A stretch of 64,000 bases of DNA from Solibacillus sp. FSL R7-0682 (GCF_038005985.1 NZ_JBBOUI010000001.1:2872001-2936000), one strand, 5' to 3'; positions 44,370-54,360 are shown, numbered from the stretch's first letter. Notes: generated by a model from the sequence alone, not told the origin. Program-made: numbers and translations.

Positions 44370-45434
44370 TTATTTTTCGTCTTCTCCGAATAACTCTAGC
44401 TCTTCTTCACTTTCTTGATGATCGTGAGCACCAATTGTGTAACCCATTTCACCAATTCCGAAGTGCTGACGAATTTTCTCTGCAATTTCATCTCGAATTG
44501 CCGGATTTTCCTTTAAGAATTGCTTCACGTTTTCACGACCTTGTCCAATACGATCGTTATTATACGAATACCATGAACCACTTTTTTGAATAATATCTAA
44601 ATCTGCACCGATATCGACGATTTCACCTTCTTTTGAAATCCCTTCACCGTACATAATATCAACTTCAGCTGTACGGAATGGTGGCGCAACCTTATTTTTT
44701 ACTACTTTAATTTTTGTTTTATTCCCTACAATGTCTGTACCTTGTTTAATTGCTTCACCTTTACGCACTTCTAAACGAATAGAAGAATAGAACTTTAATG
44801 CACGTCCACCTGTAGTTGTTTCTGGGTTACCGAACATGACACCAATTTTTTCACGTACTTGGTTAATGAAGATTGCAAGTGTATTTGATTTATTAATAAC
44901 ACCCGATAATTTACGAAGCGCTTGAGACATTAAACGCGCTTGTAGACCCATATGTGAGTCACCCATCTCGCCTTCAATCTCTGCTTTTGGTACTAGCGCT
45001 GCTACTGAGTCAATTACGATTACGTCGATTGCACCTGAACGTACTAAAGCTTCCGCAATTTCAAGCGCCTGTTCACCTGTATCAGGTTGCGCTAATAATA
45101 GCTCATCAATATTAACGCCTAATTTTTGAGCATAAACTGGATCCAGTGCGTGCTCCGCATCGATAAATGCGGCTGTACCACCATTTGCTTGAATTTCTGC
45201 AATCGCATGTAATGTAACTGTCGTCTTACCAGAAGACTCTGGGCCGTAGATTTCCACAATACGTCCACGTGGATACCCGCCTACACCTAATGCAGCATCA
45301 ATTGCAATTGAACCAGATGAAGATGTTTCCATTTTACGGTCCGTATTTTCACCTAGCTTCATTACTGAACCTTTACCAAATTGTTTTTCTATTTGTTTTA
45401 ACGCCATATCTAACGCTGCTTTACGATCGCTCAA
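44370..45434 (-). CDS. recA: Recombinase RecA
   Basis: Strand-exchange ATPase and coprotease for LexA self-cleavage. 354 residues: Walker [10 protein letters not shown], the conserved [14 protein letters not shown] and TGGRALKF regions, and an acidic tail ([15 protein letters not shown]). The start is TTG (45432-45434), with AAGGAGG upstream. A sigma-A promoter and a LexA box precede it, so it is SOS-inducible, with its own terminator after the gene. Gene order pgsA-cinA-recA-rny is standard. Confidence 0.98.
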   Translation of the reverse strand: MSDRKAALDMALKQIEKQFGKGSVMKLGENTDRKMETSSSGSIAIDAALGVGGYPRGRIVEIYGPESSGKTTVTLHAIAEIQANGGTAAFIDAEHALDPVYAQKLGVNIDELLLAQPDTGEQALEIAEALVRSGAIDVIVIDSVAALVPKAEIEGEMGDSHMGLQARLMSQALRKLSGVINKSNTLAIFINQVREKIGVMFGNPETTTGGRALKFYSSIRLEVRKGEAIKQGTDIVGNKTKIKVVKNKVAPPFRTAEVDIMYGEGISKEGEIVDIGADLDIIQKSGSWYSYNNDRIGQGRENVKQFLKENPAIRDEIAEKIRQHFGIGEMGYTIGAHDHQESEEELELFGEDEK

Positions 45435-45476
45435 ACTATTTCCTCCTTAAGAAAAAGCTTTTTTATTTATGTCTCT

Positions 45477-45505
45477 ATTATACTTGCTAATGAGATAACA
45501 TTCAA
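45477..45505 (-). promoter_or_regulatory. Sigma-A promoter of recA
   Basis: -35 TTGAAT (45500-45505), an exact 17-base spacer, and a perfect -10 TATAAT (45477-45482) on the minus strand. Transcription would start about 35 bases before the TTG start codon. Confidence 0.9.
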
Positions 45506-45513
45506 GAAAAAAG

Positions 45514-45527
45514 CGAACATATTTTCG
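45514..45527 (-). promoter_or_regulatory. LexA (DinR) box upstream of recA
   Basis: The minus strand reads CGAAAATATGTTCG, matching the Bacillales SOS box CGAAC-N4-GTTCG at nine of ten fixed positions. It lies 8 bases upstream of the -35 box, a position from which LexA can block the promoter. Confidence 0.85.
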
Positions 45528-45603
45528 GTTTTATTTATTTTTTTCTAAATTCACCTATTTTCAAAGCCAAAATGCCATTATCGCGAAAAATCTAAAACAA
45601 TTT

Positions 45604-46857
45604 TTACTTTTTAAAACCACTCTTCATCAATTCACGCATTAAATAACTAAATGTAAATTTGACTGCACGTAATCGATTCGTATTTCGTGAACCTGATAAA
45701 TGTAAACAGTAAGTTTTTGGGCTTTGTTGTCCGATACAAATACCAATCCAAACTGTGCCAGCTGGTTGGTCCCCATGACTTGTAGGACCTGCTGCACCAG
45801 TTAACCCAACTCCAATATCCGTATTAAAATTTTTACGTACTCGAAGAGCCATTTCACCCGCGCATTCACTACTCACTACACTATGCTCCTGTAAGAGCTC
45901 CTTACATATTCCAAGCTGTTCAATTTTTGTCTGCTCTGTGTACGTAACAACCCCACCAATTAGTGCTTGTCCAACACCTGAAATTTCAGCTAACTCGGAT
46001 TGGAAAAGACCAGCAGTTAAGCTTTCAGCTGCGGAAATGGTTAAATTACGTTCAATAAGCATTTCTACTAGTTTAGATGCAAGGGAATCGTCATTATCTC
46101 CATAATGGTATTCTCCAACGAGCGCTAAAATCTCTTGTTTTTTTGTATTGATTAGTTGCATTGCCTGGTGTTCATCTGGCGATTTCGCTGTAATTCTCAA
46201 CGTAACTTCACCATCTGAAGCAAGTGGTGCAACAGTAGGGTTTGTTTGCTCATCTAAAATATGTTGTATACGGTCTTCTAACTCGGCTTCTCCGATACCA
46301 TAAAAGCGTAAAACATGCGATAAAATTACACCACCATCATTTAATACTGCAGCCAATTTTGGCTTCGCTTCGTATTGGAACATCGGCTCCAGTTCTTTTG
46401 GAGGCCCAGGTAATAATATATAAATTCGCTCGTTCGCTTTGAAAAACATTCCCGGAGCCATTCCGTGATGATTTGCAAGCACATCACAGTCTTCAATGAC
46501 AAGTGCCTGCTTTCGATTATTTTCCGTCATCGGTCGTTCACGTTTTGCAAAAAACTCTTCAATCGAAAAAAGTGCCGTTTTATCGAAGATAAGTGCTCTA
46601 TTTAAATGCTGGGCAATTGTTTCTTTCGTCAAATCATCTTTCGTAGGACCAAGCCCTCCAGAAAAGATAATAACATCTGCCCGTTGCTCTGCAATCGTAA
46701 TTGCATCTATTAAACGGCTACGATTGTCCCCAACTACTGTATGGTAATAAACATTGATACCAAGCTCTGACAGTTGACTCGAAATAAACTTTGCATTCGT
46801 GTTCGCGATTTGTCCAAGTAGTAGTTCCGAGCCAACTGCAATTATTTCTGCATTCAT
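45604..46857 (-). CDS. cinA: Competence-damage inducible protein CinA
   Basis: 417 residues. The N-terminal molybdopterin-binding-like (COG1058) domain begins MNAEIIAVGSELLLGQIANT and includes FSGGLGPTKDDLT. The C-terminal CinA deamidase domain (nicotinamide-mononucleotide amidohydrolase, PncC) shows ISAAESLTAGLFQSELAEI, GGVVTYTEQTK and GLTGAAGPTSHGDQPAGTVW. It recycles NMN and perhaps repairs pyridine nucleotides. AGGAGGA precedes the ATG. The recA promoter lies in the gap behind it, so recA does not depend on cinA transcription. Confidence 0.96.
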   Translation of the reverse strand: MNAEIIAVGSELLLGQIANTNAKFISSQLSELGINVYYHTVVGDNRSRLIDAITIAEQRADVIIFSGGLGPTKDDLTKETIAQHLNRALIFDKTALFSIEEFFAKRERPMTENNRKQALVIEDCDVLANHHGMAPGMFFKANERIYILLPGPPKELEPMFQYEAKPKLAAVLNDGGVILSHVLRFYGIGEAELEDRIQHILDEQTNPTVAPLASDGEVTLRITAKSPDEHQAMQLINTKKQEILALVGEYHYGDNDDSLASKLVEMLIERNLTISAAESLTAGLFQSELAEISGVGQALIGGVVTYTEQTKIEQLGICKELLQEHSVVSSECAGEMALRVRKNFNTDIGVGLTGAAGPTSHGDQPAGTVWIGICIGQQSPKTYCLHLSGSRNTNRLRAVKFTFSYLMRELMKSGFKK

Positions 46858-46910
46858 ATATAGCCATCCTCCTCTGAAATATTCCCAATGTCACTATCTA
46901 AATTCAAATA

Positions 46911-46940
46911 AAACTAGGCAAGAAAGCTCCTACCTAGTTT
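46911..46940 (-). terminator. Probable terminator of pgsA
   Basis: AAACTAGG (46911-46918) pairs with CCTAGTTT (46933-46940). It is followed on the minus strand by the T-rich complement of 46903-46910. It lies 15 bases past the pgsA stop. Confidence 0.65.
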
Positions 46941-46955
46941 GATTGAACACTTATA

Positions 46956-47534
46956 TTATTTTGACTCAAGTAATACACGTCGATTGATATAGAAATAATC
47001 CCAACCAGACCATAATGTAAAGAATAATGCTACGTAAAGCATGATCGTGTCGAATGGAATACCTACTAACGTAAAAATCGTATTGTGTAAAATCAGTGCA
47101 GAAATTGCCACGATTTGTGTCCAAGTTTTAATTTTACCTAATTGGTTCGCAGCGACTACTTCACCTTGACCAGCCAAAATTAAGCGTAGACCGGTTACCG
47201 CAAATTCACGAGAAATAATTAAAATAACGATCCATGCAGGCGCTAAGCCCATTTCTACCAACATAATGAATGCAGCAGAAACAAGTAGCTTATCTGCTAG
47301 AGGGTCTAAAAATTTCCCTAAATTTGTTACTAAATTGTACTTCCGTGCATAATAGCCGTCTACCCAGTCCGTTGCCGAAGCGAAAATAAAAATTAGTGCT
47401 CCAACAAAGTAGTTCACTTGCATTTCAGCACCAAATAGTGTGATATTACCCCAGCCAAAATCAAACATCATTACAATCACAAATAATGGAATTAAAAGTA
47501 TGCGTGAGACTGTAATCTTATTTGGAATGTTCAT
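46956..47534 (-). CDS. pgsA: CDP-diacylglycerol--glycerol-3-phosphate 3-phosphatidyltransferase
   Basis: Makes phosphatidylglycerol phosphate, the first committed step to anionic phospholipids. 192 residues with several membrane helices and the CDP-alcohol phosphotransferase motif DWVDGYYARKYNLVTNLGKF followed by LDPLADK (D-G-x2-A-R-x8-G-x3-D-x3-D). AAAGGTG precedes the ATG. rodZ comes immediately upstream, as in B. subtilis (ymfM-pgsA). Confidence 0.97.
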   Translation of the reverse strand: MNIPNKITVSRILLIPLFVIVMMFDFGWGNITLFGAEMQVNYFVGALIFIFASATDWVDGYYARKYNLVTNLGKFLDPLADKLLVSAAFIMLVEMGLAPAWIVILIISREFAVTGLRLILAGQGEVVAANQLGKIKTWTQIVAISALILHNTIFTLVGIPFDTIMLYVALFFTLWSGWDYFYINRRVLLESK

Positions 47535-47581
47535 TTGTTAACACCTTTCATTTGAAAGAAAATAGTCACCTTTGCAGATGA

Positions 47582-48472
47582 CTACTCTCCTTGTTGTTCT
47601 TTCACCAATTTTAAAATAATATTTTGAGAAACACGATCTTGTGCGTACACTAATTCTACATCATTTACGTATACTTTTGCCACTTTTGAATTTCCTAAAC
47701 GAATTCGTGCATAACCATTTGCCGTAGAATCATGTTCTACAATTTGTCCAGCTTTATATACTGTTGCCGTAACTTGCTCTTGACGTTGCTCGTTACGAAT
47801 CCCCACCCATGTGTCACCTGAAACTTCTACACGAATATTTAATGTTTCTGTTCCCGTCACTTCATAGGTTGTATTTTCCCCATCAATGACTCCTTGACTA
47901 ATTGATTGTGTCACAACAGGTTTTTCTTCAATAGGAGGTTCTACCGGTTCAGTTGGCTCTTCTTCATCCGCATCATCATCCGTTACTACTGGCTTATTAG
48001 GTTGGCTAGAATTTGGATTTTTTTCATATTCAATCGGCTTATTTCCTTCATCTACTTCATCTCGGATACTCCCGATTTTTTGTAAGTATAAAGTTGAAAT
48101 AACCACGATAATAACGATCGCAAATAAAGCAACGATTAGCTTCGGCATAGCCTCCATCATCTTACTATTTGAGGAGCTTGCCATTTTACGACGACTAGGG
48201 CTCTTTGTAAATGATTGAGCCACTTCCTCCTTTTGCACTTCTGGGACATCTTTACGATATTCTGTTAAAACTTGATCAGCATCTAAGCCTACTGCCTCTG
48301 CATATTGCTTTATAAAAGCTCGCACATAAAACGAACCTGGCATAATTGAATAATTTCCTTCTTCAATACCAATCAAATATCTTTTTTGAATTTTTGTAAT
48401 TTCTTGTAAATCATCTAAACTATAACCTTTTGCTAATCTCGCTTCCTTTAGGCGAGCTCCTAACTCTGTCAA
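47582..48472 (-). CDS. rodZ: RodZ-like helix-turn-helix cell-shape protein (YmfM)
   Basis: 296 residues: an N-terminal Xre-type HTH (ELGARLKEARLAKGYSLDDLQEIT), one membrane segment at about 110-130, a linker rich in Pro/Glu/Asp, and a C-terminal DUF4115 beta domain. RodZ links MreB filaments to the wall machinery. I choose the TTG at 48470-48472, because AGGTG lies 7 bases upstream; a GTG three codons earlier (48479-48481) overlaps that ribosome site. Precedes pgsA. Confidence 0.92.
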   Translation of the reverse strand: MTELGARLKEARLAKGYSLDDLQEITKIQKRYLIGIEEGNYSIMPGSFYVRAFIKQYAEAVGLDADQVLTEYRKDVPEVQKEEVAQSFTKSPSRRKMASSSNSKMMEAMPKLIVALFAIVIIVVISTLYLQKIGSIRDEVDEGNKPIEYEKNPNSSQPNKPVVTDDDADEEEPTEPVEPPIEEKPVVTQSISQGVIDGENTTYEVTGTETLNIRVEVSGDTWVGIRNEQRQEQVTATVYKAGQIVEHDSTANGYARIRLGNSKVAKVYVNDVELVYAQDRVSQNIILKLVKEQQGE

Positions 48473-48539
48473 AAAAAACACCTACTTTTAATATATTCAA
48501 TTATTTGTTTCAAAGAATCGTTTTGAAACTTGCATTCGA

Positions 48540-49349
48540 TCAAAAATCAAAACCACCGAATCCACCATATCCCCCATAGTTATCAGAATTTGATAACCTA
48601 TTATTCTTTTCAATAATTTCATAAGTGATTTGTTCGTCTGGATCATGACGTAATTCAATTATATAATCGAAGTCTTCTATTTTATAGGGTGAATGCTGAA
48701 CAAATAGATCGGGATGTTCAATCACTTTTATTGTTGGCATGCCCATCATTTCTCTTACAAGTTGTTGATGACGCTCATCATTGGATTGACGTGTAACAGC
48801 TCCGTCTAAAATAAATATATTATTACTATTAAATTCGTCACCCATTAGCGAGTTTCGAACAGTCTGCTTGATCATTGTTGAGGAAAGAAAAATCCAACGT
48901 TTGTTTGCACAAACACTCGCCGCAACTATTGATTCTGTCTTCCCTACACGAGGCATTCCACGTATTCCAATTAATTTGTTGCCCTCTTTTTTAAATAGCT
49001 CGGCCATAAAATCAACTAAAATACCTAATTCATCTCGAACGAATCGAAATGTGTTTTTTTCATCCGCATCTTTTGGGATGTAATGTCCATGGCGAACTGC
49101 TAAACGGTCTCTTAATTTTGGCTCGCGAAATCTCGTAACATTAATATTTTCCATCGTCGATACTATAGATATAAAACGTTGGATGGATTCTTCATTGTCT
49201 GTGGATAATAACATCCCCCGACGTTCTTCATCTACACCGTTGATTGATACAATATTAACACGAAGCATACCAAGTAATGAAGCAATATCCCCAAGCAAGC
49301 CAGGTCGGTTTACTTGAATCTCGTATTCAAAATACCATTCGCCCATCAT
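48540..49349 (-). CDS. ymfK: YmfK family protein (DUF3388, ACT-like domain plus P-loop-like motif)
   Basis: 269 residues from the ATG at 49347-49349, preceded by GAGGGGA 7 bases upstream; the frame runs 44 codons further but without a ribosome site or family similarity. The N-terminal part looks like an ACT domain (EIQVNRPGLLGDIASLLGML). The second half contains GIRGMPRVGKTESIV, similar to a Walker A loop. The C terminus is Gly-rich (NYGGYGGFGGFDF). No biochemical role is known to me. The locus ymfI-ymfJ-ymfK-ymfM is conserved in Bacillales. Confidence 0.88.
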   Translation of the reverse strand: MMGEWYFEYEIQVNRPGLLGDIASLLGMLRVNIVSINGVDEERRGMLLSTDNEESIQRFISIVSTMENINVTRFREPKLRDRLAVRHGHYIPKDADEKNTFRFVRDELGILVDFMAELFKKEGNKLIGIRGMPRVGKTESIVAASVCANKRWIFLSSTMIKQTVRNSLMGDEFNSNNIFILDGAVTRQSNDERHQQLVREMMGMPTIKVIEHPDLFVQHSPYKIEDFDYIIELRHDPDEQITYEIIEKNNRLSNSDNYGGYGGFGGFDF

Positions 49350-49551
49350 TATCTGTCCCCTCATATTAGAAACGTATTTATTTCTTATATGTTCCATGAT
49401 AGCTGATTTTACAAGCAATGAAAAGTTAGAATACATCGTTTTTCTCATATTTTCAATAAAAATATTCAGAAATAATTTCATCTTGGGTAATTAACCATTT
49501 TTTACCTATAATTTGTGCTTATGTTGTATTTTTTTCGTTTTTATAAATAAC

Positions 49552-49589
49552 AAAAAAGATGTCGCTCTCATTTAGAGAGTGACATCTTT
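49552..49589 (-). terminator. Rho-independent terminator after ymfJ
   Basis: AAAGATGTCGCTCTC / GAGAGTGACATCTTT (49555-49589, one G-T pair, loop ATTTA). It is followed on the minus strand by six T. It ends the ymfF-ymfH-ymfI-ymfJ unit, so ymfK onward has a separate promoter in the 200 bases that follow. Confidence 0.92.
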
Positions 49590-49614
49590 AGTGACATATT
49601 TCTTGTGAACAAAA

Positions 49615-49869
49615 TTAATGTGTTTTATTTTGTACAAGTTTCATGACACAACTTGCAATTGCTTGTTTTTCATCTTTTTCGGCTACTGCCCATAAATCAG
49701 AAAGAACACGCTCTTGCTCATTTTGAGGGTCAACGTTTTTTGCTAAGTACTCCCCGATTTGAACAGCTGCTTTTTCAATCACCTTGCCTGGCATACCACT
49801 GTCCTTTGCATCAGTTACTTGTTGACCTAAAAAGTTTGTCCATTGTTCCCAGTTTTGTAGGATACCCAT
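49615..49869 (-). CDS. ymfJ: DUF3243 family protein (YmfJ)
   Basis: 84 residues from the ATG at 49867-49869 (MGILQNWEQWTNFLGQQV), with GGAGGGG just upstream; the longer frame to 49926 overlaps the ymfI stop and lacks a ribosome site. Small, soluble, mainly helical. The family has no established function. It follows ymfI by 44 bases and is last in its transcription unit. Confidence 0.9.
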   Translation of the reverse strand: MGILQNWEQWTNFLGQQVTDAKDSGMPGKVIEKAAVQIGEYLAKNVDPQNEQERVLSDLWAVAEKDEKQAIASCVMKLVQNKTH

Positions 49870-49913
49870 ATCTTCCCCTCCTCTCGCACAATTAGTATGT
49901 GCGAAAGCAGTAA

Positions 49914-50642
49914 TTATATGTACCAACCACCATTAACTCGAATAATTTGTCCGGTTACATAATCTGCATGGCCACTCACATAAAACGACACCATATTTGC
50001 AATGTCACGTGGCTCTCCAAAAGCCTGTAATGGAATTTGGCTCGCTAATTCATCACGCTCTTGTTGATCGAACTTCGCATTCATATTCGTATTAATAATG
50101 CCCGGTGTAATGGCATTGACACGTATGCCATTATAAGCTGCTTCCTGTGCAAAGGCTTTGACAAAACTATGCTGTGCACCTTTGACAGCAGAGTAGACAA
50201 CTTCACCTGCTGCACCTACCTCTCCCCAAATCGAGCCAATCACCAGTATGTAGCTCACTGGATTAGCTCGTAATTTGGAGGCAAGAAGCGCTGTTGCTCG
50301 CATCGGATTTTGTACATGAACTTTCCAAAGCTTGTTCATGTCAAGTACAGATGTATCTTCTAATAACCCATAAAAGGCATGACCATTTGCGAAAATAATG
50401 GCTTGTAAGGAATAAATTTGTTGTGCTAGATGTTCCGCGCCATGATCGTCACTAAAGTCTGCTTGAACAGCAAGAAATTCTTGATTCGGGTATGTGCTGG
50501 TAAATTGCTTTGTAAGCGTATGAACTGCTTCTTTTCCAGCGTTGTAATGTAAATATAAAGACCAGCCATCTTGTGCCAATTGTTGGCTAATTGCCTGTCC
50601 AATTGCACCCGATGCGCCACAGACTAATGCAAATCTCTTCAT
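49914..50642 (-). CDS. ymfI: SDR-family oxidoreductase YmfI
   Basis: 242 residues of the FabG-like short-chain dehydrogenase family: the NAD(P) motif VCGASGAIGQAIS near the N terminus and the catalytic Ser-Tyr-Lys set (ILVIGSIWG; VYSAVKGAQHSFVKAF). The C-terminal GQIIRVNGGWYI is also typical. Its substrate is not known. The ATG shares one base with the ymfH stop (overlap at 50642), showing coupling with the M16 peptidase pair upstream. Confidence 0.92.
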   Translation of the reverse strand: MKRFALVCGASGAIGQAISQQLAQDGWSLYLHYNAGKEAVHTLTKQFTSTYPNQEFLAVQADFSDDHGAEHLAQQIYSLQAIIFANGHAFYGLLEDTSVLDMNKLWKVHVQNPMRATALLASKLRANPVSYILVIGSIWGEVGAAGEVVYSAVKGAQHSFVKAFAQEAAYNGIRVNAITPGIINTNMNAKFDQQERDELASQIPLQAFGEPRDIANMVSFYVSGHADYVTGQIIRVNGGWYI

Positions 50643-51943
50643 TATTCTGCGCGCTCACTAACAGGCAAAACTTTAAATACAGTTTGTTGGTCTTTTCCTT
50701 GAATCGTTTTAAATGCTGTCGTAACGTCCTCCACCGTTAATTTTTCTAACACTGGCACGACATCAAATAAATTCATCTCATTAAATTTATAACGCGTAAA
50801 TTGATTTGCAATAAACTCGATTGAATTTAATGCACGCAAGAAGAAACCTATTTTTTTACGTTTAATTCGTTCAATATCTTCTGAAGTAAATACGTTCGAT
50901 TGTTCCGCTTCGACTAACTTCTTTTTAATAGCAGCTACTAGCTCATCCGGTTGTTCCGTATCAGACCCAATCATTGCAAAGCCAAATCCCTTTTCTAATG
51001 AAAAATCAAAGCTGTATGATTCATCGATAAGTCCATTTTCATAAATATCCGTATAGAATGAAGAAGCACGTCCAAATAAACATTCAAGCCCAATTTGCAC
51101 AGATAGCTCATGCTTTAACATTTCTTCACCGCTATAATTTGACTCCTTTGCCTTTAAGCCAACATAGACTTTTGGTTTTTGAACATCCATATGGAGCACA
51201 CGTTCAGGAACTGCAACAGTTGTTGGCTCTTCATCAAATAGTCGCTTCGTTTCCGGTGGTTTTGGGAACTCTTTTTTATTTTGGTTATCTTCTATAAAGG
51301 CCATCATCTCAATTGGATCAACTGCACCAATTACAAATAACAGCATGTTCGAAGGGTGATAAAACGTATTATAACACGTATATAAATGATCCGCGGTTAT
51401 GCCATCAATTGATTCGATTGTACCCGCAATATCAATTTTTACCGGGTGATTATGATACATATTTTCAATTGTACCAAAGTATAAACGCCAGTCTGGTAAA
51501 TCATCATACATCGTAATTTCTTGACCGATAATTCCTTTTTCCTTATTTACTGTTTCTTCAGTAAAGTATGGCTCTTGAACAAAATTTAATAATGTTTCTG
51601 TGCTTTTATAAATATAATCTGTTGCTGAAAATAAATAAGCTGTACGTGTAAAGGATGTAAAGGCATTCGCTTGTGCGCCTACCTCACTAAATTGTTGGAA
51701 CACGTCTCCATCTTCCTTTTCGAACATTTTATGCTCTAAAAAGTGTGCAATGCCATCTGGAACTGTTATTGGCTCCGTTTCTCCAATAGGCACGAATGTA
51801 CGGTCAATCGAACCATATTTCGTTGTGAAAGTTACAAACGTTTTTGAGAAGCCTTTTTTAGGCAAAATGTATACATCTAAGCCATTGTCTAATTGTTTAT
51901 AATATAATGTTTCATCTAGCTGTTTAAAATCAATTGTTTTCAA
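50642..51943 (-). CDS. ymfH: M16 family zinc metallopeptidase YmfH (active subunit)
   Basis: 433 residues. The inverted zinc motif HxxEH is intact: H67-F-L-E70-H71, with the distal Glu expected some 70 residues later. Such proteins pair with a related inactive partner; YmfF, encoded next to it, lacks the motif. The exact substrate is not settled. The start is TTG (51941-51943), with AAGGAGG lying in the 3' end of ymfF. Confidence 0.94.
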   Translation of the reverse strand: MKTIDFKQLDETLYYKQLDNGLDVYILPKKGFSKTFVTFTTKYGSIDRTFVPIGETEPITVPDGIAHFLEHKMFEKEDGDVFQQFSEVGAQANAFTSFTRTAYLFSATDYIYKSTETLLNFVQEPYFTEETVNKEKGIIGQEITMYDDLPDWRLYFGTIENMYHNHPVKIDIAGTIESIDGITADHLYTCYNTFYHPSNMLLFVIGAVDPIEMMAFIEDNQNKKEFPKPPETKRLFDEEPTTVAVPERVLHMDVQKPKVYVGLKAKESNYSGEEMLKHELSVQIGLECLFGRASSFYTDIYENGLIDESYSFDFSLEKGFGFAMIGSDTEQPDELVAAIKKKLVEAEQSNVFTSEDIERIKRKKIGFFLRALNSIEFIANQFTRYKFNEMNLFDVVPVLEKLTVEDVTTAFKTIQGKDQQTVFKVLPVSERAE

Positions 51944-51946
51944 CGA

Positions 51947-53209
51947 TTAGTCCTCCTTGCCACATAAGAAATACGTTGCTTCATGCTCAATTTTTTGAGC
52001 CATTTGTTGCACATCTTCCTTTGTTACCGCCTGCCAACGAGACGTCCATGTATCTAACGTAAATGGTTCCTCTAGCGCTTTATATTGATCAAATATTTCA
52101 ATTTGCCCACGCGGTGAATCTAATGCTTCTTTTAATTGGTTAATGAGCATAGCTTTCGTTTGGGTCAATTCTAAATCAGTAATTTCGCCATTTTGCATAG
52201 CCTGTAATTGCCCATCAATGACTTCTCGTGCCTTTTTCTCATTTGTCGGTTCAATACCAGACACAACAAAAATTAATCCATAGTAAGAAGAATATGAACT
52301 TGATGCATAATAAGCTAAGCTTTCTTTTTCACGAACGTTCATAAATAGCTTTGAATGTGCATACCCACCAAAAATACCATTGAAAATTTGCATTTTAGCA
52401 AAATCTTTATCACCAAAACGTACTGGTGTACTATATCCAATATGCAATTTCCCTTGCTTCATTTCTTGTGTTTCTTTTGTATATGGCTCAACTGTTTGTC
52501 CTTGATGTTGTTCTTCTGTTTGTAAGTTATTTTCACGATTAGCAAACGGTAATGCTGCTACTAACTGTTGTTGAATAGCTTCCACATCGACATCACCTAC
52601 AACATAAATATCAATCAAATCATTCGCCAACATTTGTTCATATGCTGCGGTTAAACTTTCTGGTGTTATTGCCTTAACCGCTTCAATTGTCCCATTTGCT
52701 GAAATAGACGCCGCTTGATTTGGGCGTAAAATTTCTGTTAAACGCTTTTGCGCATAGCGAGATTTGTCGTCAAATACAGATTGAATACGTTGAATAACCA
52801 TTTCCTTTTCACGATTTACAATAGTGTCTTTAAAGGCACCGTTTTCAAAATTTGGTTTAAAAATCGCTTCTTGGATTAATGAAATAACTTCATCCAATAC
52901 ATTTCCATGCGATAAATATTGATCATTTACCGCTTCAACATTTAGTAGTAATATATGCTCATTCCCACGTTTGGACGTATCAAAATATAGAACCGTGCCA
53001 AATAAATCATCTAAATAGCTCCGAAAACTAGCCGATGTTGGGAATTTTTCATTACTATGTTGTAGTACATTTGATAAAACTGTACGATTTGATGCTGCTT
53101 CCTCATTTAATGGGGCTCTCCATTTTATTGAAAAGTTGACTGTTTTGAATTGAGCCGTTTGTCGTATATGAAGGGAAACACCTTTCGCAATTTGTGTCGT
53201 TAAAAACAA
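51947..53209 (-). CDS. ymfF: M16 family peptidase-like protein YmfF (no zinc motif)
   Basis: 420 residues with the M16 double-domain fold (FGGYAHSKLFMNVREKESLAYYASSSY), but where the HxxEH motif should be it reads VLQHSNEKFPTS, so zinc binding is lost. It likely forms the non-catalytic half of a heterodimer with YmfH. The start is TTG with AGGAGGAG upstream. A terminator at 53354-53392 separates it from the transporter operon, so its promoter lies in 53210-53350. Confidence 0.93.
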   Translation of the reverse strand: MFLTTQIAKGVSLHIRQTAQFKTVNFSIKWRAPLNEEAASNRTVLSNVLQHSNEKFPTSASFRSYLDDLFGTVLYFDTSKRGNEHILLLNVEAVNDQYLSHGNVLDEVISLIQEAIFKPNFENGAFKDTIVNREKEMVIQRIQSVFDDKSRYAQKRLTEILRPNQAASISANGTIEAVKAITPESLTAAYEQMLANDLIDIYVVGDVDVEAIQQQLVAALPFANRENNLQTEEQHQGQTVEPYTKETQEMKQGKLHIGYSTPVRFGDKDFAKMQIFNGIFGGYAHSKLFMNVREKESLAYYASSSYSSYYGLIFVVSGIEPTNEKKAREVIDGQLQAMQNGEITDLELTQTKAMLINQLKEALDSPRGQIEIFDQYKALEEPFTLDTWTSRWQAVTKEDVQQMAQKIEHEATYFLCGKED

Positions 53210-53353
53210 AAAAACTCCTCCTGACTACCTAAATAAATACTTATTCTTCTACTATACATGTGTTCAGTAAGTTTATGCAAAGTTATTCATCCTTCTAGCG
53301 GAAATCACTATATGTATGTAGCGTAACCCAATCAACCAAAATCTATGAGTATG

Positions 53354-53392
53354 AAAAAACTGCCTACACAACTTATCAATTTGCGTAGGCAG
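53354..53392 (-). terminator. Rho-independent terminator of the nucleoside transporter operon
   Basis: CTGCCTAC (53360-53367) / GTAGGCAG (53385-53392) with extra CAA/TTG pairing inside, followed on the minus strand by six T. It lies 7 bases beyond the last permease stop. Confidence 0.9.
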
Positions 53393-53399
53393 AATACTT

Positions 53400-54359
53400 T
53401 TATCGTTTTCCTTTAATGTAAGGTACACCTGATGCTTTTGGTGCAACTGCTTTACCAATGAAGCCGGCTAACGCTAAAATCGTTAACACATATGGTAATA
53501 TTTGCAGAATTACCGGAGGGATTTCTTGAATATACGGTATGTTACCGCCACCGATACTTAACGTTTGCGCTAAACCAAAGAATAACGCTGCTCCTAATGT
53601 ACCAAGTGGGTGCCATTTACCGAAGATCATCGCAGCAATTGCGATGAAACCTTGACCAGCTACAGTTGAAGCTGAAAAATCACCTGAAGAAGTCATTGCT
53701 AATGATGCACCACCGACACCTGCTAATGCTCCTGAAATCATGACACCTAGATAACGCATTTTCGCTACGTTTATTCCCATCGTATCAGCTGCCATAGGAT
53801 GCTCCCCAACTGCACGAATACGTAAGCCAAATGGCATTTTATAAAGAACAAACCATGCACCAACCGCCACGATTAATGCAATAATCGTCGTTAAATAAAC
53901 ATTTTGGAATAATAATGGTCCTAAAAATGGAATATCCGATAAATAGGGTACTTCAAATCGTTGTAACGGTGCTTGTACCATATCTGTTTGGCCTTTACCA
54001 TAAATCATTTTCACTAAAAATACTGTAATGGCTGCAGCAAGCATATTTACCGCAACACCAGTAACTGTTTGATCGGCACGGAATGTAACCGCTGCTACCG
54101 CAATGATTAACGAAAAAATTGCACCAGCTAATAATGCTACAAGTAACGCTAACCAAATAACATTTTTACCGAATTCATCATAATACTCCAGGTTGATATA
54201 AATCCCTGTAAATGCACCAACAATCATTAACCCTTCAACACCAAGACCAATTACCCCAGCACGCTCAGAAAATAATGCACCAATACCAGTTAAAATTAGT
54301 GGTGTAGCATATAAAAGAGCAGAAGGGACGATAAAGTATAACACTTCTAAAAAGCTCAT
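53400..54359 (-). CDS. nupQ: Nucleoside ABC transporter, permease (NupQ-like)
   Basis: 319 residues with about nine hydrophobic segments in the BPD_transp_2 pattern (GLGVEGLMIVGAFTG; VGEHPMAADTMGI; GVGGASLAMTSSG). It is the second permease of a B. subtilis NupNOPQ-type guanosine transporter. The ATG is one base after the stop of the first permease. Last gene of the operon, with a terminator directly behind. Confidence 0.92.
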   Translation of the reverse strand: MSFLEVLYFIVPSALLYATPLILTGIGALFSERAGVIGLGVEGLMIVGAFTGIYINLEYYDEFGKNVIWLALLVALLAGAIFSLIIAVAAVTFRADQTVTGVAVNMLAAAITVFLVKMIYGKGQTDMVQAPLQRFEVPYLSDIPFLGPLLFQNVYLTTIIALIVAVGAWFVLYKMPFGLRIRAVGEHPMAADTMGINVAKMRYLGVMISGALAGVGGASLAMTSSGDFSASTVAGQGFIAIAAMIFGKWHPLGTLGAALFFGLAQTLSIGGGNIPYIQEIPPVILQILPYVLTILALAGFIGKAVAPKASGVPYIKGKR

Positions 54360-54360
54360 G

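Noticed and set aside
49350-49481. N-terminal extension of ymfK by 44 codons
   Set aside because: The ribosome site GAGGGGA is placed for the ATG at 49349, and the extension does not look like part of the ACT domain.
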